Shown piece after piece: positions 53,240-64,000 of a stretch of DNA of 64,000 nucleotides. The DNA is from Datnioides undecimradiatus. Lineage: Eukaryota; Chordata; Actinopteri; Lobotiformes; Datnioididae. The notes under the pieces are model-generated. The model did not search any database. It was given only the letters and a program-made list of their open reading frames with translations, and was not told the origin of the DNA. Each line of letters starts with the position of its first letter. Position 1 is the stretch's first letter. The position numbers and the translations under genes were made by a program. The stretch is taken from NCBI GenBank assembly GCA_008933995.1, contig WARS01000051.1, positions 2,914,001 to 2,978,000 of the forward strand, given 5' to 3'.

Positions 53240-55428
53240 CTGCTGGCTGGAGTGGGGTCCTATGAAAGCTGCTGTTTCTTCCCTGAGATCGCCGTGTTTG
53301 ACCAACGTAGCTGTTTCCCATTCGGTCACATGATCCACGCGTGTCTTCTGTGTCTCTGTACATTTCTGGTTCCTTATCATCTCATAATGCTTTAGTGCTG
53401 CACTTCGTGGCACCTGAGTCATCCATCTTCTTACAAGATCTCAGTTGTCCATAATATGTGGACACGATCCCTGGTAGATGATTCTCCATCCTTACTCAGC
53501 AACTCATTTCCTTTTTCCAGAGCTTCTTCTGATTGTGTGGCTAATCTCATCAATGTCAAGGTCTCAAATGTGAAACCATTACATGGACGCCGTTTCAGTC
53601 ACATTGATATCATATCTTTGCTACCACTGATGATGCAGCGGCGCAGGTTTGGTACAGAGAGCGTGAAAGCAAACGTACATGTATACATGTAAGCATACAT
53701 ACATGTTTTCCTGAATAAAACTGTAAAATTATAAAGCGTGCAAAATTCCCAGCAGCACATTATGAAATTTGGAAAAGAAAAAAAAAAAAGGTCCACCTTG
53801 TTTCTTTTTCCAAAACGTTCAGCTGTTGTTCGCAGCGTGGAACTGAGAAAGCTCCATCTGTGTGTGAAAGTTCTGGAAGAGGATAGTTGGTGCACCTCGT
53901 GTTAAAGCTTCTTTTTTCCCCAATTAGGCAGCGTGGTACCAAAACACGCTAAGGCTTGATATGTAGCACCAAACGGAAGCTTAGCAGGTCTCCCTCACCG
54001 CTGGACGACACGTTTATCTAAACACATTTGATCTGTTTGGATCAGGCTTAGGCTCGTGACTGCTGGCGGTTGGCATAGTAATGGTGAAATCAGAGATGGG
54101 TATGTGGCTGTTTACATGCCTGACGCTGTGAGTGGCTCGCTGCTTCTCATAGCTGTGTTAGGTCGCGCTGATATATCCAGGGAAACTGAAAGGAATGTGA
54201 GGAAAAGGGCAACTGATCCCCCTTCTAGTGGGGCCTCTACCTTTTCAATCTGAGCCACAAGTTTTACCCTCTTTCACAAACAACTGGAAAACTTTAGATG
54301 CATTCACACTGTAAAGGCTCAACAGCCTGTACTGCGGTGGCGTCAGGGCCTTTGAAGAACTTACTCTTTTAAAAAAAAAACACTGTGGTTTAGTTCATCA
54401 CTTCTGTTGCGTTTGGGGGTGTCTGGAGGTTCAGGGACTGACTGGTCTTGGTTTGCTGACCGGATATGAACTCCCAACTCTCCCCTCCAGCCAGCTATGT
54501 CACTGCGGCTTGAGGAATTCCTCAAGATCCTTCCTGGCTGGCCCTTCTTACACTCGAGTTGGAGAATGCCAACCAGCATTCGGTTGCACCACTGGTTCTC
54601 TCTTCAAAAAGACTTATTGCCACAGGTTCGACGCTGCCTCAGCAGTGTGCGGCTGCAAAGTGCAATTTCAGCTCCTGGAAAGTGATTATAAATAAATACA
54701 CATCGTATTGTGAACAACGCCCTTGCAATTGTAGAACGTCAACACCGAAAGCTTCAACTGTAGAGCGATCCAAGCGAAGCACGGCTGTGACGTCGCCTTC
54801 CGACCACATTGGCAGCGGTCGGAGATGAGTTGCATGCCTGACGGCATCGTTTTACATCAGTGTATTTATAGATTTCTGTTTTTCAGGCTGAGCGAAACTG
54901 GACTGCTTGTAGTTGGATGTGCAGGAGCGGTACCTGGCGTTAAGGGGGAGGGAAGGAAACAGCAGTGTTCGTGTATGTGTGTGTAGAGCAGGACGGGGTG
55001 GTGTGTTGGCACCCGGCATCATGCCAGTCTCACTTAAGTAGATGCAGAACAAGCAATCATTGGAAACTGAAGTCTGTCTCACACACGCACACACAAACAT
55101 ATATATACTGGATGTTTTGCGGTTTGATGACTGATTTTCTTTTCTAATTTTTTCTTTAAACAAGTCTTGATATTCTACTGATTTTAATGTATTCCTTGAA
55201 TACTATACTGTGTCGTCTAGTCCAGGGAAGTATGAGGGGGGCACTGTTTAGGGTGGGGGACTGTGATGTCGGGTGGAACAGATGCAGGGTGGGGCCTTTG
55301 CTTATGAATGTGATTCTGATGAAACAACACTTGACTCTTCTGCTTCAGTTCACTTTTTGTATTTGTTTGGGTTAAAGGGGGTGTTTTACATCTCATTTGC
55401 ACACGTGTTCATGGCTGATCAATGGCTT

Positions 55429-55434
55429 AATAAA
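55429..55434 (+). terminator. rab1b: Candidate distal poly(A) signal for rab1b
   Basis: AATAAA in ggcttaataaaggcact, followed by gtgtttgtt. The first strong signal pair after a long non-coding stretch; an alternative is 53714-53719. Confidence 0.4.
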
Positions 55435-57982
55435 GGCACTCACTAGGTGTTTGTTAATAAAAAGCACGGGGCAGGAGCTCGCCCGTCACTCACCTCCTGT
55501 CTTTATTCTGTTTGGCTTGTTGACTTTGGTGCTGTCTCCCTGCTGAGTTTCATCATGTTTTTTTTCTGTACATACTATAAATATATATATAATAAAATGA
55601 TGATAAAGATCAACATCATCACGAAGGCTGATGTGGTGTTGTTAACAGTAGCTACTGACAAACTGTTGCAATGGAGAGCGGCTGAGTCTCATGTTTCGTT
55701 TCAACAAAAAGCAAAACCATGTCGTGTGTTTCTGACACGGAAATGACCCTTTGTTTGGTTTCTGTGCTGATTGGTAAAACAAAACTAATTTCACATAAAT
55801 TCCCATTCAGATGTAACCTAATTTAAGATGCCATTAGGACAATAATTTCACATACTTTTACCAGCTGCCAAACACATATGATTTGTGTATAGCCAGACAC
55901 ACACAAACATGCTCATGATGTCATTTTCTGTGTTCTTTTACAATAAACACAAGTGGAAATATGAAATGTAATCAGACCCCTCTCTGCTTTTCCAAAAACA
56001 ACAAGCATCATACTGTCTTCATGTTTTTAATGAACATGAAGAATTTATGATGCTTTTTTGGTCCTGTCAGATTTTTGTTATGTTGATCCTAAAGGGTCTC
56101 CACTTCCATAATGTCAGGAGACAAACAAACCACAGCAGGTAAATAGACTGTACTCATATAGCGCATCACACTTCAAGTCAGCATTGACCCATTTACACTA
56201 AAGGAAACAGAAATCTAATGCATCTACACACTGATGAGGCAGCATCAGGAGCAACTTGGGGTTCAGCGTCTTGCCCAAGGACATGTGGGCACGCAGCCCG
56301 GAGGAGACGGGGATCGAGCTGCCTGTCCTCTGAGAGCTGGACTAACTGCTCTGCCTCTGAGCCACTGCTGCCCCCAGTCAGCCTGAGCCATGCTTGCTCA
56401 CAGTGTGGGAGTCAGTGAGCTGGTGCTGAAGAGAGAAGGTCCCAGGGTAAGTGCTGCAGTCCAGCTGTGGGATTTTTAAACCCACTGCCATGATCTGCCG
56501 TGACCGTGATGGGGACTGTGATTCTTCATGCTAGTTGTCCAAAAACAGACCGCATGCATTTAACTGGATCATCATAAAGTCTAAACTCACAGAGTTTGTG
56601 TTCGTATGTTCTAATCTAATCATTTAGTGAAATGCATTTTGAATATCTACCCTCTCCGCCCAGCCTTACATACTTGTTTTTATCCAGTGTTCCTTTAATA
56701 AGGAATAATCTGTTCAGGATGTGGAATCAATCTGGATACAAACAGTATTAGATTGAGAATTTGATGACTCCTAGTGGCTGCATGTGCCCAGGAACTCTGG
56801 TGTTGGGACACTTCATTTCAGTATTTCAGTCGAGCAAGACATCCTTTTGTCCTGATGACTGGGCTCGAGGAACGATCAGAAAGGCCACCGTAACATTAAT
56901 CTCGTAGGGCCCACAGCCATGCCTGTAGATGTCACGTCAGTGTGTGGAGATGTGTTGTTGTGGATATTGTTATCAATCCCGCTGACTGACACCTAAAATT
57001 GGAATGAAATCCCAATCATTTGGTTGCTAGTCGGGGTTGTTTTGCACAGACACACACTTTGCATGCTCTCTTTAGGAGTGCTGCAGTCTACTGGAGCCAC
57101 CACAGGAAACAAGTCCCTCCCCAGCGTCCATCACTAACATACTGTAGCTCTCCCCTGCTGTCTGTCACCCACAAGGCAGTTGTCCTTGATCAGTACCCCT
57201 GCTTCTCCCTGGGGACCCTTAAATAACCAAGCTCCGAGTGGATCATCCGTAGGTGCTAGCAGCTCAGTTGCGGTCCCTCTCCATGTCAACTGGGAATGTT
57301 GGGAAGGCAGATGAAGAGATACTTGACATTGCCTGTTGTTCAGGATCTGGCACTGACATAAAAAACCTTGTGCAGCTCTGGGTGGGATTGCAGCTGCCCT
57401 CTGCATCTGCTCTGCACTGATATTACATCATAAGATACAAACAGTGCCTGCTCACATGCAAGCCACGTTTACTTACACCTGGCTTAAATCTGAGCTATGT
57501 GTACAGGTGCAGCACATGCTGTATCCTTGTGGTGTTCTTGAATTTGAACAAAGTGAAGGTTTTGTTAGTGTTGGTCAAACCTTTCCTAAGGTGCTGAATA
57601 GGTGACGCACTGATCCACTGATGACAAAGCTGCCCCGTCGCTCTCTCTCTCCCACTCTCTCCCACTCTCCTGGTGTGAAGGCATGGGGCTGCTTGGTGAC
57701 CTTGAGCTATTTTTAGCACGAAGGGGGCGCTGCATACTGGGAGCAGAGACACTCCGTGGAGTCTGCAGCTTACCACAGCGTAATCTGTGTGCTGTCTGAA
57801 ACTACAGAGGGCGGGCTTCTCGCAGGAGAAGGCTGGAGGAGGAAAAGGTGGGAACACGTGAGGAGCAGCCACACAGAATGTCGAGGCTATGCATCACTTT
57901 GCCCATCATCTACAGAACAGACTAAGCAGGTAGCTTAAGTGGAGAACAAAAGGTCAGCACACGTGTGTTCATTTAAACACAA
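55435..57982. other. Intergenic region between convergent rab1b and peli3
   Basis: No gene recognised. Contains a SINE-like element (56138-56376, minus). The remainder has short overlapping open frames without family features. Confidence 0.55.
56138..56376 (-). mobile_element. tRNA-headed SINE-like repeat
   Basis: On the minus strand it starts ggcagcagtggctcagaggc, an A-box-like tRNA head, with a B-box-like gctcgatcc about 50 nt on, then ccttgggcaagacgctgaac, aagttgctcctgatg, and ends near cgctatatgagtacagtc. The order of words is the same as in the element at 43844, so both belong to one broad fish repeat family. This copy keeps the tRNA-like boxes better. Confidence 0.7.
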
Positions 57983-57988
57983 TTTATT
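57983..57988 (-). terminator. peli3: Poly(A) signal of peli3
   Basis: TTTATT on the plus strand is AATAAA on the minus strand, about 200 nt beyond the Pellino stop codon. Confidence 0.6.
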
Positions 57989-58188
57989 TACATATTCTTA
58001 ATTCCAAGCCTTGGCAATCTGCTATTGCATCATGTCAACAGTCCTTTTCTTGTACTCGTCATCAGTGCCTTCTCTGTCATCCCACACTTGAGTGTCCAGG
58101 TTTTCCCTCTAGCACAGTCTTTACTCAGCAGGTCAACCCTCGTCCAAGTCATCATCAGTTTCCTTTGAGTGGCTCACAGGTTGGACTC

Positions 58189-58788
58189 TCAGTCGACGGG
58201 GCCCTGGAAGATGAGTTTGATGTGGCCCTGCTCCCCTGTCAACCAAGTACCACAGAAGGGGCAGGCAGCGTGGAAGGCGTGGGTGCCGTGGGGTAGCGGG
58301 ATCTGGCTCCACCCCACCACTGTCTTTTCTGAGCATACGTGGCCGCAGGGGCAGAAAGCGTGAGTGGGCGGCCCGGCATCCAGGTACAATCCTCCCTCAC
58401 AGCCCAGCCACAGCGGCACGTACGGGCCGACTCGCCGGCACATGGGGCACTCCCTCTCCCCAGTGCTGGCTGGTGCTGTCCCCCCGGGGCCGGCCGGACC
58501 CTTGTCCTTACGGTAGCCCCAGTTGTGGTAGCCATGTACATGGCCGCAATTGACATAGACCCAGGGTTGCTTCTTGTCAACAATCTCGCGCTGGGCCAAA
58601 CTGGGGAAGGCCAGGGTGTTGAATCCAACGGGACACTGAGGCCGCGCAGCATTCAGCTCCTGGCGAAGGGACTCTAGTTGTTTGAGGGTTGGGGTGTGGC
58701 GCAGTCCGGCAGGGGTCCTCCACAGCAGGGTGGCCCCGCACAGATCGATCAAAGATCCGTCCTGGAGGGTGTTTGACTCATTTTCAAC
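58189..58788 (-). CDS. peli3: peli3 last exon: RING-like domain
   Basis: 200 codons starting VENESNTLQDGSLIDLCGAT after a pyrimidine-rich acceptor (ttctgtgttctctgaag) and ending TGA at 58191-58189. Pellino Cys/His pattern is visible: NCGHVHGYH, CPMC, CPCGHVC and HAACPFC. A Gly/Pro/Ala insertion (KDKGPAGPGGTAPASTG) lies just before the RECPMC step. Confidence 0.92.
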   Translation of the reverse strand, partial: VENESNTLQDGSLIDLCGATLLWRTPAGLRHTPTLKQLESLRQELNAARPQCPVGFNTLAFPSLAQREIVDKKQPWVYVNCGHVHGYHNWGYRKDKGPAGPGGTAPASTGERECPMCRRVGPYVPLWLGCEGGLYLDAGPPTHAFCPCGHVCSEKTVVGWSQIPLPHGTHAFHAACPFCGTWLTGEQGHIKLIFQGPVD

Positions 58789-61002
58789 CTTCAGAGAACA
58801 CAGAAAGATGGAAATGCAGCGGGGGGAAACAGGAGAAGAGAGGGTTCATCATTTTTCATCACTGCGCTGTCAGGACAGGTGACTGATTCAGAGAAATACA
58901 AGTCAAACTGGAACTGTGCACTGAGCTGTACACTCTGTACAAAGGAATCTTCTAGCATTGTCCTTCCCTACCACCACATGAGGGCACTGTGCTCAACTAA
59001 TTACAGTTCAGTTGACACCCATCAGTTGAGAGCAGCATGTCTGAAAAAGTATTTTTTGAAATGTGCAACAGGCTGTACTCCTGAAAGACACAGGAGTTCC
59101 TGTTTCCAGCAAACTGATGTTTGAAATGTCTGGAGAGATCAAATGTCTCAGTTTGTGACGTATGATGAGCTGCCTTTACATGATTATACTCGAGGGGACA
59201 TAACGACATAATGAATCAAGCAGCAGTTGTTCTGATACATACTGTCATTTCAGGATGGAACCTAAAGGAGGCGCAAGGGATGGGGGAAGGGTTTCAATTT
59301 GTGTGTAATATTAAAAAGAAAAAAAATTGGACAGATTTAAAACTGAAATTACAATTCTGTTAGTTCCTGCTGGATACTGGATGGTACTAAATTCCGGAAA
59401 CTGGGAAGAGTCACAGGGGCCATTGGTTCCTAGTCGTGGATTGATATTCAGCAAGGTTCTACACATGCTTGGCTGAAACTAACTCCTGTAATGGTCATGA
59501 AAGTCACAACAGTCCAGTGGACTTTCATTGAAGATGGTTAAAGAAGAAGGTTGACACATCACAGAAAGGTATTTTGAAATGTCATGCTAGTATCGTGGAA
59601 CTGTGTGGGAGCCAACAGCTCAGGTCAAGAAAGAAGTGTCCGGACACAGCGGAGTGAACTGAGTTACACCAACAGGGCACGGAGACCAGATTCTACACTG
59701 TCTCTGTCATCACCTCGGACCTCAAAGGAAACACTGGACTCATTTTCCCATAAACCCCGACATCTTACCAGTTTTCCCCTCTGCTGGGCCGAGCGAGTCT
59801 CCCTCAGGGCAAAGACATTTCCACACACTGAAATTTCCCGCCAGACGCCCGGAGCTGGCTCAGACACAAATTCCCCTGCCGGGTGCATCACCAGCACGCC
59901 GTTGGTGGTCAGGCCGTCCATCAAGCCATCCGACGTCCTCCATTTGGCAGCCCGCTCCTGTGGACCCCACACACACACACGCGCGCGTGCAAACACACAA
60001 AGAGCAGGCAGACGTAAAGGTTAGGGATGGGGAGGCACAGAGGCATGCTAGTGGAGGTGGATGTCAGAGGTGGTTGGCTAGAAAAACAGCCAACGTTGCT
60101 TTTCTCTGCTATATTTAGCTCAGTACAGAGTGACTACTGTACTGACTAATGCACAGAGGTGCACCCACGCCTAAGAATAAACCCGTCCCTCAGAGGGAAA
60201 AAGGATGTATTACGAACACAAATGAGCTCTCATGAAATGAAGCAGCAGATTTCTGGCATGTGTAGCTTCAGTTTGAAAAAAAAAAAAAAAGCTTTGGCAG
60301 TTAAAAAAAGCAGCCTGCAAACTGAGACTGAGTCCTGCAAACACTTCTCTGAGGCTGCTGCAGAGAACACAGGCTGGCAAACTGGCAAGTTAAAGTCAAA
60401 GCTGCACTTCAACAGCACTGTATATACGGCAAACGTGCAACCACGTAGTGACAGCTACGCACTGTTTCGGTTTTACAGTCGCTTCCTGTTTTGGTTCAGT
60501 CTCACGATTACCAGCTTGGTTTCCTGCAGCAGCTGCTTCTCCAACCTTTGCCTCATGTCAACTGCGATGTCTAAACAGATGATAGTGTGCTGAAATGTTA
60601 GCCATATTAAACTGAATGCAATATGAAAATCAATAATGACGGGCTAACCGAATACAGCTAAGAATAGTGGAATACACATATTTTTCAAGTTTTAACATGA
60701 CCTTGCAGCAGTCTTTTTGGTTTCTCTGGATAAGTGTGTTTGGTTTAACATTTCCCAATGTATGAAATATGTCTGGTTAAAATATTAAATAATTCAATGC
60801 AGAGGTATCTACTACGTTACTAAGTTGTTTGCTCAACCTTGCCCATCTTACAAAACCATATTCAAACCAAACTTGACATCCGTTTGTTGACATGATCGGG
60901 CAGAAATGCATATAGTGAGTGCTGGAGTGTAAATATACTGTATAATGTCCATTTCTGCAAACATGCTGACCATATACACTATAAAAATAGGAATATATAT
61001 AT

Positions 61003-61034
<32 letters not shown>

Positions 61035-61261
61035 ACACACACACACACACACACACACAATGAAAACCTTAAGGTCTTCCTATACCTAATGATGTATTAT
61101 TTATCAATGAGACAATAACAGTGTCATCTGCAGCATAGCCAGCATACAGATCAGGGGTGAACCACAGAACCTGTTTCCTCATAAAAGGGCAATATTTGTT
61201 CCATATATCACTGTAAATGTAGTCCTGATGCTTAGGGGAGTTATACAAGCCTCAGTCGTGA

Positions 61262-61299
<38 letters not shown>

Positions 61300-62730
61300 T
61301 GTGTGTGTGTATGTGCGCGCGAGCATGTGTTAAGAACTGCTTGCTGACGTTATCTCTCTGACTGCTGGCCTAGTTGTCGGGGGTCCTGATGAATCTTGCA
61401 TGGGATGAAGTCATGCTGTCATGAGAAAGGGCTATTATTGGTTTGCGTGGCTTTGCGTACCTAGATGTCACGTTTCAGACCGCCCCAGCCCGGCAGCATC
61501 TGATGCCACTTGGAAGCTTTCGCCTCTTGAAGTGTATTAACAAAGACGGAAAAGTAAATGTTTCTGGCGACACGCTTCACATGTCAGTGGAGTACTGCAG
61601 CAGTTAGGTTGGAGGTGATCTCTCATAATTAGCCTGTAACTGTCATTAGTAGCTGCGTAAGGCTCCAGACAGCTCTACTCACTGAGCTGCAGATACAGTA
61701 AGACAGAGTGCAGGGGAGGGCTGCTGAGTCGGCCTGATGGTGCATGACTGCTGCGTTCATGAACGTGCCCTGTTGGTTTTTCCTGTTTACGGCAACTCGG
61801 GTGCTCCATTACCATCCGTTCCTGCCAGTTATTATAAAAATGTAATTTCCAAGTTAAAGGACGACTCTGGTTCATAATTGCTTGGTTTCATTCGCATATC
61901 TTCGACCACTGGTTATGATGATAATGTGCTCATCAAAGACCTGGGAGCGCTGCTAGGTCGCTGAAAAGACCGGGGTGAGAAAAGAGTGAGCAGTCAACAA
62001 GAGAAGAGTTTAGATATTAAATGAATTAGTGATATGAATAAACATATGCTTTATTTGCTTGAGTATCAATGGGTGCTTCAGTGTGGCTTGTAGAAGTGGG
62101 AATGTGAGTTAAAGCAGCATAATCCTGAACCATTAGGTCCGTCACCTATTCCAGAAGCATACGCAACATGTGTGAGGACATACTGATATTCTGAATATTA
62201 TGGTATGTTGTATGTTCACTGCTTATGTAACCAGACGCACATCTCTCCAAGCCAAAGCCCTTTCATAACACACATGACTAACACTACCAGCAAGTCCTAC
62301 CACACACACACACACAGAAACTCCTTCCTCTCCTATTCTTCCTCAGGCCAGGTCACATGCACTGACACTCATCCTCACAGCTATGATGTCACCCGTGGGT
62401 GGCACAGCTCTGTCCCTGCTGTTGCTCTCGCCATGGTTACCACAGTTACCAAGCCCTGTGTAGTTCACCAGTGGAAGCCTGGCACCCATGAAGAAGAGCA
62501 CTCACCCCTAGGAAGATGTTCTTGGAGGAGTCGAAGCCGGCGGCATAGATGCGGGCCGTGTAGGGAGCGCTGCGTTCACACATGATGCGGCACGCGTAGC
62601 GAGAGATGGTGCTCTGAGCCGACTGGCCACCACCACCACCCTCCCCTGCCGCGCCGCCACCCTGACCGCTGCTGCTGCCCGCCGTGTCTGTCACCACGAA
62701 GTCGATCATGCTCTCTGTGGACCTGCCAAT
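58189..62730 (-). CDS. peli3: Pellino E3 ubiquitin ligase (probably peli3), C-terminal 337 aa, 5' end beyond window
   Basis: Three minus-strand exons, all phase 0: 62506-62730, 59769-59957, 58189-58788 (1,014 nt with stop). They read IGRSTESMIDFVVTDT, RIYAAGFDSSKNIFLG, then ERAAKWRTSDGLMDGLTTNG and WREISVCGNVFALRETRSAQ, then IDLCGATLLWRTP and the zinc-binding RING-like region (PWVYVNCGHVHGYHNW, RECPMCRRVGPYVPLWLGCE, AFCPCGHVCSEKT, HAACPFCGTWL), ending IFQGPVD. Pellino proteins bind phosphorylated IRAKs through an FHA-like core and ubiquitinate them in Toll/IL-1 receptor signalling. The first part of the FHA-like core (roughly 110-130 residues by comparison with about 420-470-aa family members) lies right of 64000. 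Gly-rich and GPAGPGG insertions plus the ehbp1l1-rab1b neighbourhood point to peli3 rather than peli1 or peli2. Confidence 0.88.
58789..59768 (-). other. peli3: peli3 intron
   Basis: 980-nt intron with gtaagatg donor; no repeat or exon recognised. Confidence 0.6.
59769..59957 (-). CDS. peli3: peli3 middle exon (63 codons)
   Basis: Begins ERAAKWRTSDGL after ggtccacag and ends SAQQRGKL, joined in phase 0 to VENES of the next exon, as in other Pellinos. Part of the FHA-like core wing region. Confidence 0.92.
60992..61059. repeat. (TA)n-(CA)n compound microsatellite
   Basis: About 44 nt of TA with one break, followed directly by CA repeats. Confidence 0.95.
61264..61321. repeat. (GT)n microsatellite ending in GC steps
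   Basis: GT run with single TT and AT interruptions, ending atgtgcgcgcg. Confidence 0.93.
62506..62730 (-). CDS. peli3: peli3 exon in FHA-like core with Gly-rich insertion (75 codons)
   Basis: Starts IGRSTESMIDFV after ggtttaatcag and ends KNIFLG before gtgag. Between TDT and QSAQSTISRYACRI lies GSSSGQGGGAAGEGGGGG, longer than the loop I recall for PELI1/2. The rest is highly conserved. Confidence 0.9.
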
Positions 62731-64000
62731 CTGATTAAACCAGGAGACAGGGGTCAATATTCAAAATGAATCATGCTGGTACTAAAGGGTTGGTTCACCC
62801 ACACTACAGAAATGTATTCCTTCATTGTCCCTTTTAGGATACTCTCAAGGGCTGGGTGCTGCTCCTGCCTCCACTGTTTTTAATGTATTATGCATTATAT
62901 TATTATTGCTATTGCCTATTGCTGACCATTTCCCCTCTGTATGGGTGTGACCTACCGCTGGGTGTGTAACTGCAGCCTGTGGTGGAGCAGGCTGGTAGGA
63001 TTGCAGGTAGCTGGAGCCACGGCAGCTTCAAACACAGGCCACAGTTGGCTGCAGTCAAGGCAGCACTTACTCACGATCACGAAGCACCTTTGGAAATGTT
63101 TGTACCTTCTGAGGTCTCATTATTTGCATTGTATTAGGACTGTCTGAACCAATAGCCCTGCACACAGTTGTAAAACCATTGAGGAGAATGAGGAAAGAGG
63201 TGGAGGCAGACGTCTGAATTACAGTAAATCAGTCTTCGATATACCTGAACGTGGACAGTGTACATCAAAACTACCTGCATGATTAGATGCCACCAGAGAT
63301 AAGTGTTCTTCTATTGTGGGTGAACTAACCCTTTAACGCAGCAGACAGAGGGAGGGAGGGAGACAGACACGTGGATGATTGGAGTGGAGCCCTGTTGATT
63401 CTGTCTGCCGGAGTCACGGCTTTTCATGGATCTCCTTGATGATGAGAGAAGGTGGTTGGGAGAAGACTGCGAGCCGCTGAGAGCAGACAGCTCTGAGTCA
63501 TCTTTCTCTTGTATATTTTATCTCTCCAGTCTTTTGTCTTCCCTCCTTCTGGCTGTCTCTCCTGTGCTACCTCTTCATTCCCTCCCCCTGCTTCTCTCTG
63601 ATGCCCTCGCTTTGCTGCTCCCTCGTGATGCTGCATTCTCGAGAAGATCACCTGTGCACTCGCTGAGACATTTACTGTGTCTAGTTGTTTGCCTCTATGG
63701 GGACAAAAGGTTTATTCACTGTTTGACAACATATTCAAATCTGAGAGGCGTCTGAAATGAATTGTTCACTGTTTGGGGGGGATTAGCTTTCTTTCTGTAA
63801 GTGACATGAAGAGATGGATATGAATCTCATGCCAGTGTGTCCTGAACATAGTCAGGATGTGGTTGGTAATGTCTCTGAACACTTATTGGATATTCAGCAG
63901 CTTTATTAAAACCAACTGGGCACCTCTACCTCTGCCTATGACCACCAAAGACTTGAGTGAGCTGTAGCTTTTCAAAGCAAGCAGAATATAAGTTGTGTAT
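62731..64000 (-). other. peli3: peli3 intron running off the right edge
   Basis: No further Pellino exon was found to the right edge. A pyrimidine-rich run (CT-rich on the plus strand) lies near 63495-63600. The open frames at 63424-63755 overlap on both strands and are low-complexity. Confidence 0.55.

Larger units (their letters stand above)
51285..55434 (+). other. rab1b: Long putative rab1b 3' untranslated region
   Basis: No coding sequence supported. AATAAA signals at 53714-53719 and 55429-55434 are candidates, the latter giving a 4.1-kb untranslated region. A C17 homopolymer sits 65 nt after the stop (51349-51365), a G run near 52987-52995 and (GT)n at 53212-53239. Whether the whole stretch is transcribed with rab1b cannot be decided from sequence. 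Confidence 0.45.
59958..62505 (-). other. peli3: peli3 intron, 2.5 kb, microsatellite-rich
   Basis: Contains CA/CG run 59980-59990, an A15 run near 60277-60291, a (TA)n(CA)n compound repeat at 60992-61059 and (GT)n at 61264-61321. No exon recognised. Confidence 0.65.

Noticed and set aside
58239-58677. Open frames on both strands over the Pellino last exon (112 and 137 aa)
   Set aside because: Shadows in GC-rich coding sequence; the Cys/His pattern is only in the 58189-58788 minus frame.
60777-61060. 93-aa and 70-aa minus frames beginning CVCVCV/IYIYIY
   Set aside because: Translations of the (CA)n and (TA)n microsatellites.
63424-63755. Further upstream peli3 exon
   Set aside because: Low-complexity Leu/Ser- or Glu/Gly-rich frames, with no FHA-core resemblance.

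Overview
This is vertebrate nuclear DNA, almost certainly from a ray-finned (teleost) fish and probably a percomorph. Coding sequence is split into many exons with GT..AG introns. Dinucleotide microsatellites are frequent. The interspersed repeats look fish-typical: the 3' end of an L2-like LINE, a Tc1-type transposon, and tRNA-headed SINE-like elements. Exons were assembled by hand from splice signals, reading-phase agreement and protein-family recognition. For the three genes that can be closed at their 3' ends and followed exon by exon, the exon sums agree with an uninterrupted frame.

Layout, left to right. (1) About 990-25876, plus strand: most of an EH-domain-binding-protein-1-like gene (ehbp1l1). 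The N-terminal C2-type exons lie before base 1. Twenty-four exons give about 4,355 codons. The centre is two giant exons (3.9 and 3.2 kb) full of a tandem 'SCPxxxxxPGFPS' repeat. A third large exon carries repeated proline/basic/serine motifs. The 3' exons encode a calponin-homology domain and a bMERB (Rab-binding) domain, ending in a CaaX-like box. (2) About 27.9-31.3 kb: a mobile-element cluster (LINE fragment, an unnamed interspersed repeat, a decayed Tc1/DD37E transposon). (3) 33402-44497, plus: a complete 887-aa receptor tyrosine kinase with an Eph-type ectodomain (signal peptide, ligand-binding-like domain, Cys-rich module, one FN3) and a TAM (Tyro3/Axl/Mer)-type kinase. It has no second FN3 and no SAM domain. 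This is the most unusual gene in the window. (4) 45393-51284, plus: a complete 201-aa Rab1 GTPase, best called rab1b, with a compact TATA-less promoter. (5) 58189-62730 and beyond the right edge, minus: the 3' part of a Pellino E3 ubiquitin ligase, probably peli3, convergent with rab1b.

EHBP1L1, RAB1B and PELI3 lie near each other on human 11q13, and their paralogues EHBP1, RAB1A and PELI1 lie on human 2p14-15. The window is therefore one copy of an old vertebrate duplicated block, with the Eph/TAM-like receptor sitting inside it. EHBP1L1-family proteins bind Rab8-group GTPases through bMERB and act in endosome/recycling traffic. Rab1 controls ER-to-Golgi transport. Pellino ligases act in Toll/IL-1 receptor signalling. 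Nothing in the sequence shows that the four genes work as one pathway; their grouping looks like inherited synteny.
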